A DNA stretch of 6,294 nt from Bacteroidales bacterium (GTDB taxonomy: Bacteria > Bacteroidota > Bacteroidia > Bacteroidales > SMBSF77): positions 1-6,294 of the forward strand of contig JAIOTT010000274.1 of NCBI GenBank assembly GCA_021106655.1, given 5' to 3'. Shown one piece after another: positions 5,205 to 6,294 of the stretch (positions are counted from its first letter, which is position 1; the number at the start of each line of letters is the position of its first letter). The notes beneath the pieces were generated by a model. It was not told the origin of the DNA and made no database searches. It saw only the letters and a program-made list of their open reading frames with translations. A program made the position numbers and the translations under genes.

Positions 5205-6154
5205 GAATTAGCCAGCTTTTTGCCAACCTCACGTAACATCACCTCTGTCATTGTCGGCAGATCATATTTGTAATTCAAATTCCAGTCGCGCCTTGCAACA
5301 CTATCATCAATGCTTGCAGGCCATGAGTCAGCTATTTTCTGACGAAAATCAGGCTTGAAAGAGATCTCAAAATCAGGAATATGATTTTTTATCTCAGCAG
5401 CAAACTGTGAAGGGTTTATGCTGAATCCTGCAACATTATAGCTTGAACGAACTGAAAGGGAAGATGAAGGTGCTTCCATTAAATCGACTGTAGCTTTGAT
5501 CGCATCCTGCATAAACATCATTGGTAAACTTGTTTCAGCGCTGAGGAAACATTCATATTTCGCTTGTTTAATTGCTTCATAATAAATTTCAACAGCATAA
5601 TCTGTTGTCCCTCCTCCTGCTTCAGTTTTATAACTTATTAATCCGGGATAACGAAGACTCCTGGTATCAATACCATAGCGATTGTAATAATACTCAGCCC
5701 AGCGTTCTCCTGCAAGCTTACTGATGCCATAAACAGTATTTGGTTCAGTTGTACAATATTGTGGAGTGTCTTCCCTTGGGGAGGTAGGGCCAAATACAGC
5801 AATGGAACTGGGCCAGAATATTTTGTTTAACTTCACTTCCTTCGCTAATTCCAGTAAGAACAAAAGGCTTTTCATATTAAAGTCCCAGGCTTTAACAGGT
5901 ATTTTTTCAGCATTACCTGATAATATCGCAGCTAACTGATACACCTGTGTAATTTTATGTTTTTGGATAAATTCAGCTACACCTTTTTCATCTTTCACAT
6001 CAAGTATCTGAAAAGGTCCGCTATCTAAAATATCCTGTGGAGGTGTGTTTATATCAGTAGCATAAACATTTGAATTCCCATAAGTATTTCTTATTTCCAT
6101 CGTCAGCTCAGACCCTATCTGGCCTGCAGCACCTATTACTAAAATTTTTTCCAT
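5201..6154 (-). CDS. tdh: L-threonine 3-dehydrogenase, short-chain dehydrogenase (epimerase-like) type
   Basis: NAD-dependent oxidation of L-threonine to 2-amino-3-ketobutyrate, the substrate of KBL; cytoplasmic. The 317-aa protein is an extended SDR with N-terminal Rossmann motif GAAGQIG (8-14), acidic Asp34 at the end of strand beta-2 (favouring NAD over NADP), WPSSIAVFGP (114-123) carrying the catalytic Ser region, and Tyr142-xxx-Lys146 in VYGISK. The RYPGLIS (168-174), GGGTTDYAVEIYYEA (180-194), LPMMFMQDA (210-218) and PDFRQKIADSWPASIDDS (268-285) blocks are, from memory, hallmarks of SDR-type TDH as in Flavobacterium/Cytophaga, unlike the zinc-dependent TDH of E. coli. It is complete, with an A-rich leader (AAGAATTAAT before the ATG) and no Shine-Dalgarno. 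It faces kbl copy 2 tail to tail with overlapping stop codons, so it is on its own transcript though functionally linked. Very likely TDH; it could also act on a related beta-hydroxy amino acid. Confidence 0.93.
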   Translation of the reverse strand: MEKILVIGAAGQIGSELTMEIRNTYGNSNVYATDINTPPQDILDSGPFQILDVKDEKGVAEFIQKHKITQVYQLAAILSGNAEKIPVKAWDFNMKSLLFLLELAKEVKLNKIFWPSSIAVFGPTSPREDTPQYCTTEPNTVYGISKLAGERWAEYYYNRYGIDTRSLRYPGLISYKTEAGGGTTDYAVEIYYEAIKQAKYECFLSAETSLPMMFMQDAIKATVDLMEAPSSSLSVRSSYNVAGFSINPSQFAAEIKNHIPDFEISFKPDFRQKIADSWPASIDDSVARRDWNLNYKYDLPTMTEVMLREVGKKLANS

Positions 6155-6257
6155 ATTAATTCTTAATTTACTGAAGTTTCACACCTATTTCAATGGGTTA
6201 TTTTTTAAATATTTATAATGCTATTTTTAACCTGATTAATTAATAATCTTAGTGGTA

Positions 6258-6287
6258 CTTTGTGCAATCCTTTGTGTATCCTTTGTG
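6258..6287 (-). repeat. CACAAAG tandem repeat (right end)
   Basis: Three CTTTGTG units at 6258-6264, 6270-6276 and 6281-6287, spaced 11-12 bp; on the minus strand they read CACAAAG. They lie about 105-135 bp upstream of the tdh start. The array may continue past the window edge. A shorter, oppositely oriented version sits at 39-55. Confidence 0.5.
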
Positions 6288-6294
6288 GTTAATC

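Noticed and set aside
6182..6210. Hairpin CCTAT-TTCA-ATGGG followed by a T-rich stretch on the plus strand, as a terminator
   Set aside because: The stem has only 5 pairs with one G-T, and it lies about 1 kb past the last plus-strand gene inside the tdh leader, so no transcript clearly needs it.
1..6294. Insertion sequence, tRNA, rRNA or CRISPR array
   Set aside because: No transposase, cloverleaf, rRNA-like stretch, or regularly spaced repeat-spacer pattern is visible on either strand.

Overview
The window is AT-rich, compactly organised bacterial DNA, most consistent with the phylum Bacteroidota (Bacteroidetes). Three things suggest this. The short-chain-dehydrogenase type of L-threonine dehydrogenase on the minus strand is the type known from Flavobacterium/Cytophaga relatives. 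Most starts lack a strong Shine-Dalgarno and instead have A-rich leaders. The intergenic gaps carry short repeats of a kind I associate with that phylum (CACAAAG units, GATATGA units). The assignment is inferred from gene content; no rRNA is present.

Layout: 1-263 is a non-coding AT-rich leader with several short direct repeats. 264-5204 is a plus-strand run of five closely spaced genes that looks like one operon: a KBL-family alpha-oxoamine synthase (kbl copy 1), a holo-ACP synthase (acpS), an acetyl-CoA synthetase-like adenylating enzyme, a small stand-alone acyl carrier protein, and a second, diverged KBL-family enzyme (kbl copy 2). 5201-6154 is a minus-strand tdh gene that meets kbl copy 2 tail to tail, with stop codons overlapping by 4 bases. 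6155-6294 is the tdh leader and carries CACAAAG repeats.

The conventional reading is threonine catabolism. Tdh oxidises L-threonine to 2-amino-3-ketobutyrate, and KBL cleaves this with CoA to glycine plus acetyl-CoA. That reading does not explain why two KBL paralogues bracket a carrier protein, the enzyme that primes carrier proteins with phosphopantetheine, and an acyl-adenylating enzyme. The most interesting interpretation is a carrier-protein-linked alpha-oxoamine synthase module: AcpS primes the small ACP, the AcsA-like enzyme may activate a short acid onto CoA or the ACP, and one or both KBL-like enzymes use the acyl thioester (acyl-CoA or acyl-ACP) with an amino acid to make, or break, an alpha-amino-beta-keto acid that the Tdh-like enzyme could interconvert with a beta-hydroxy amino acid. 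Only gene content and order are seen; the biochemistry is inference.
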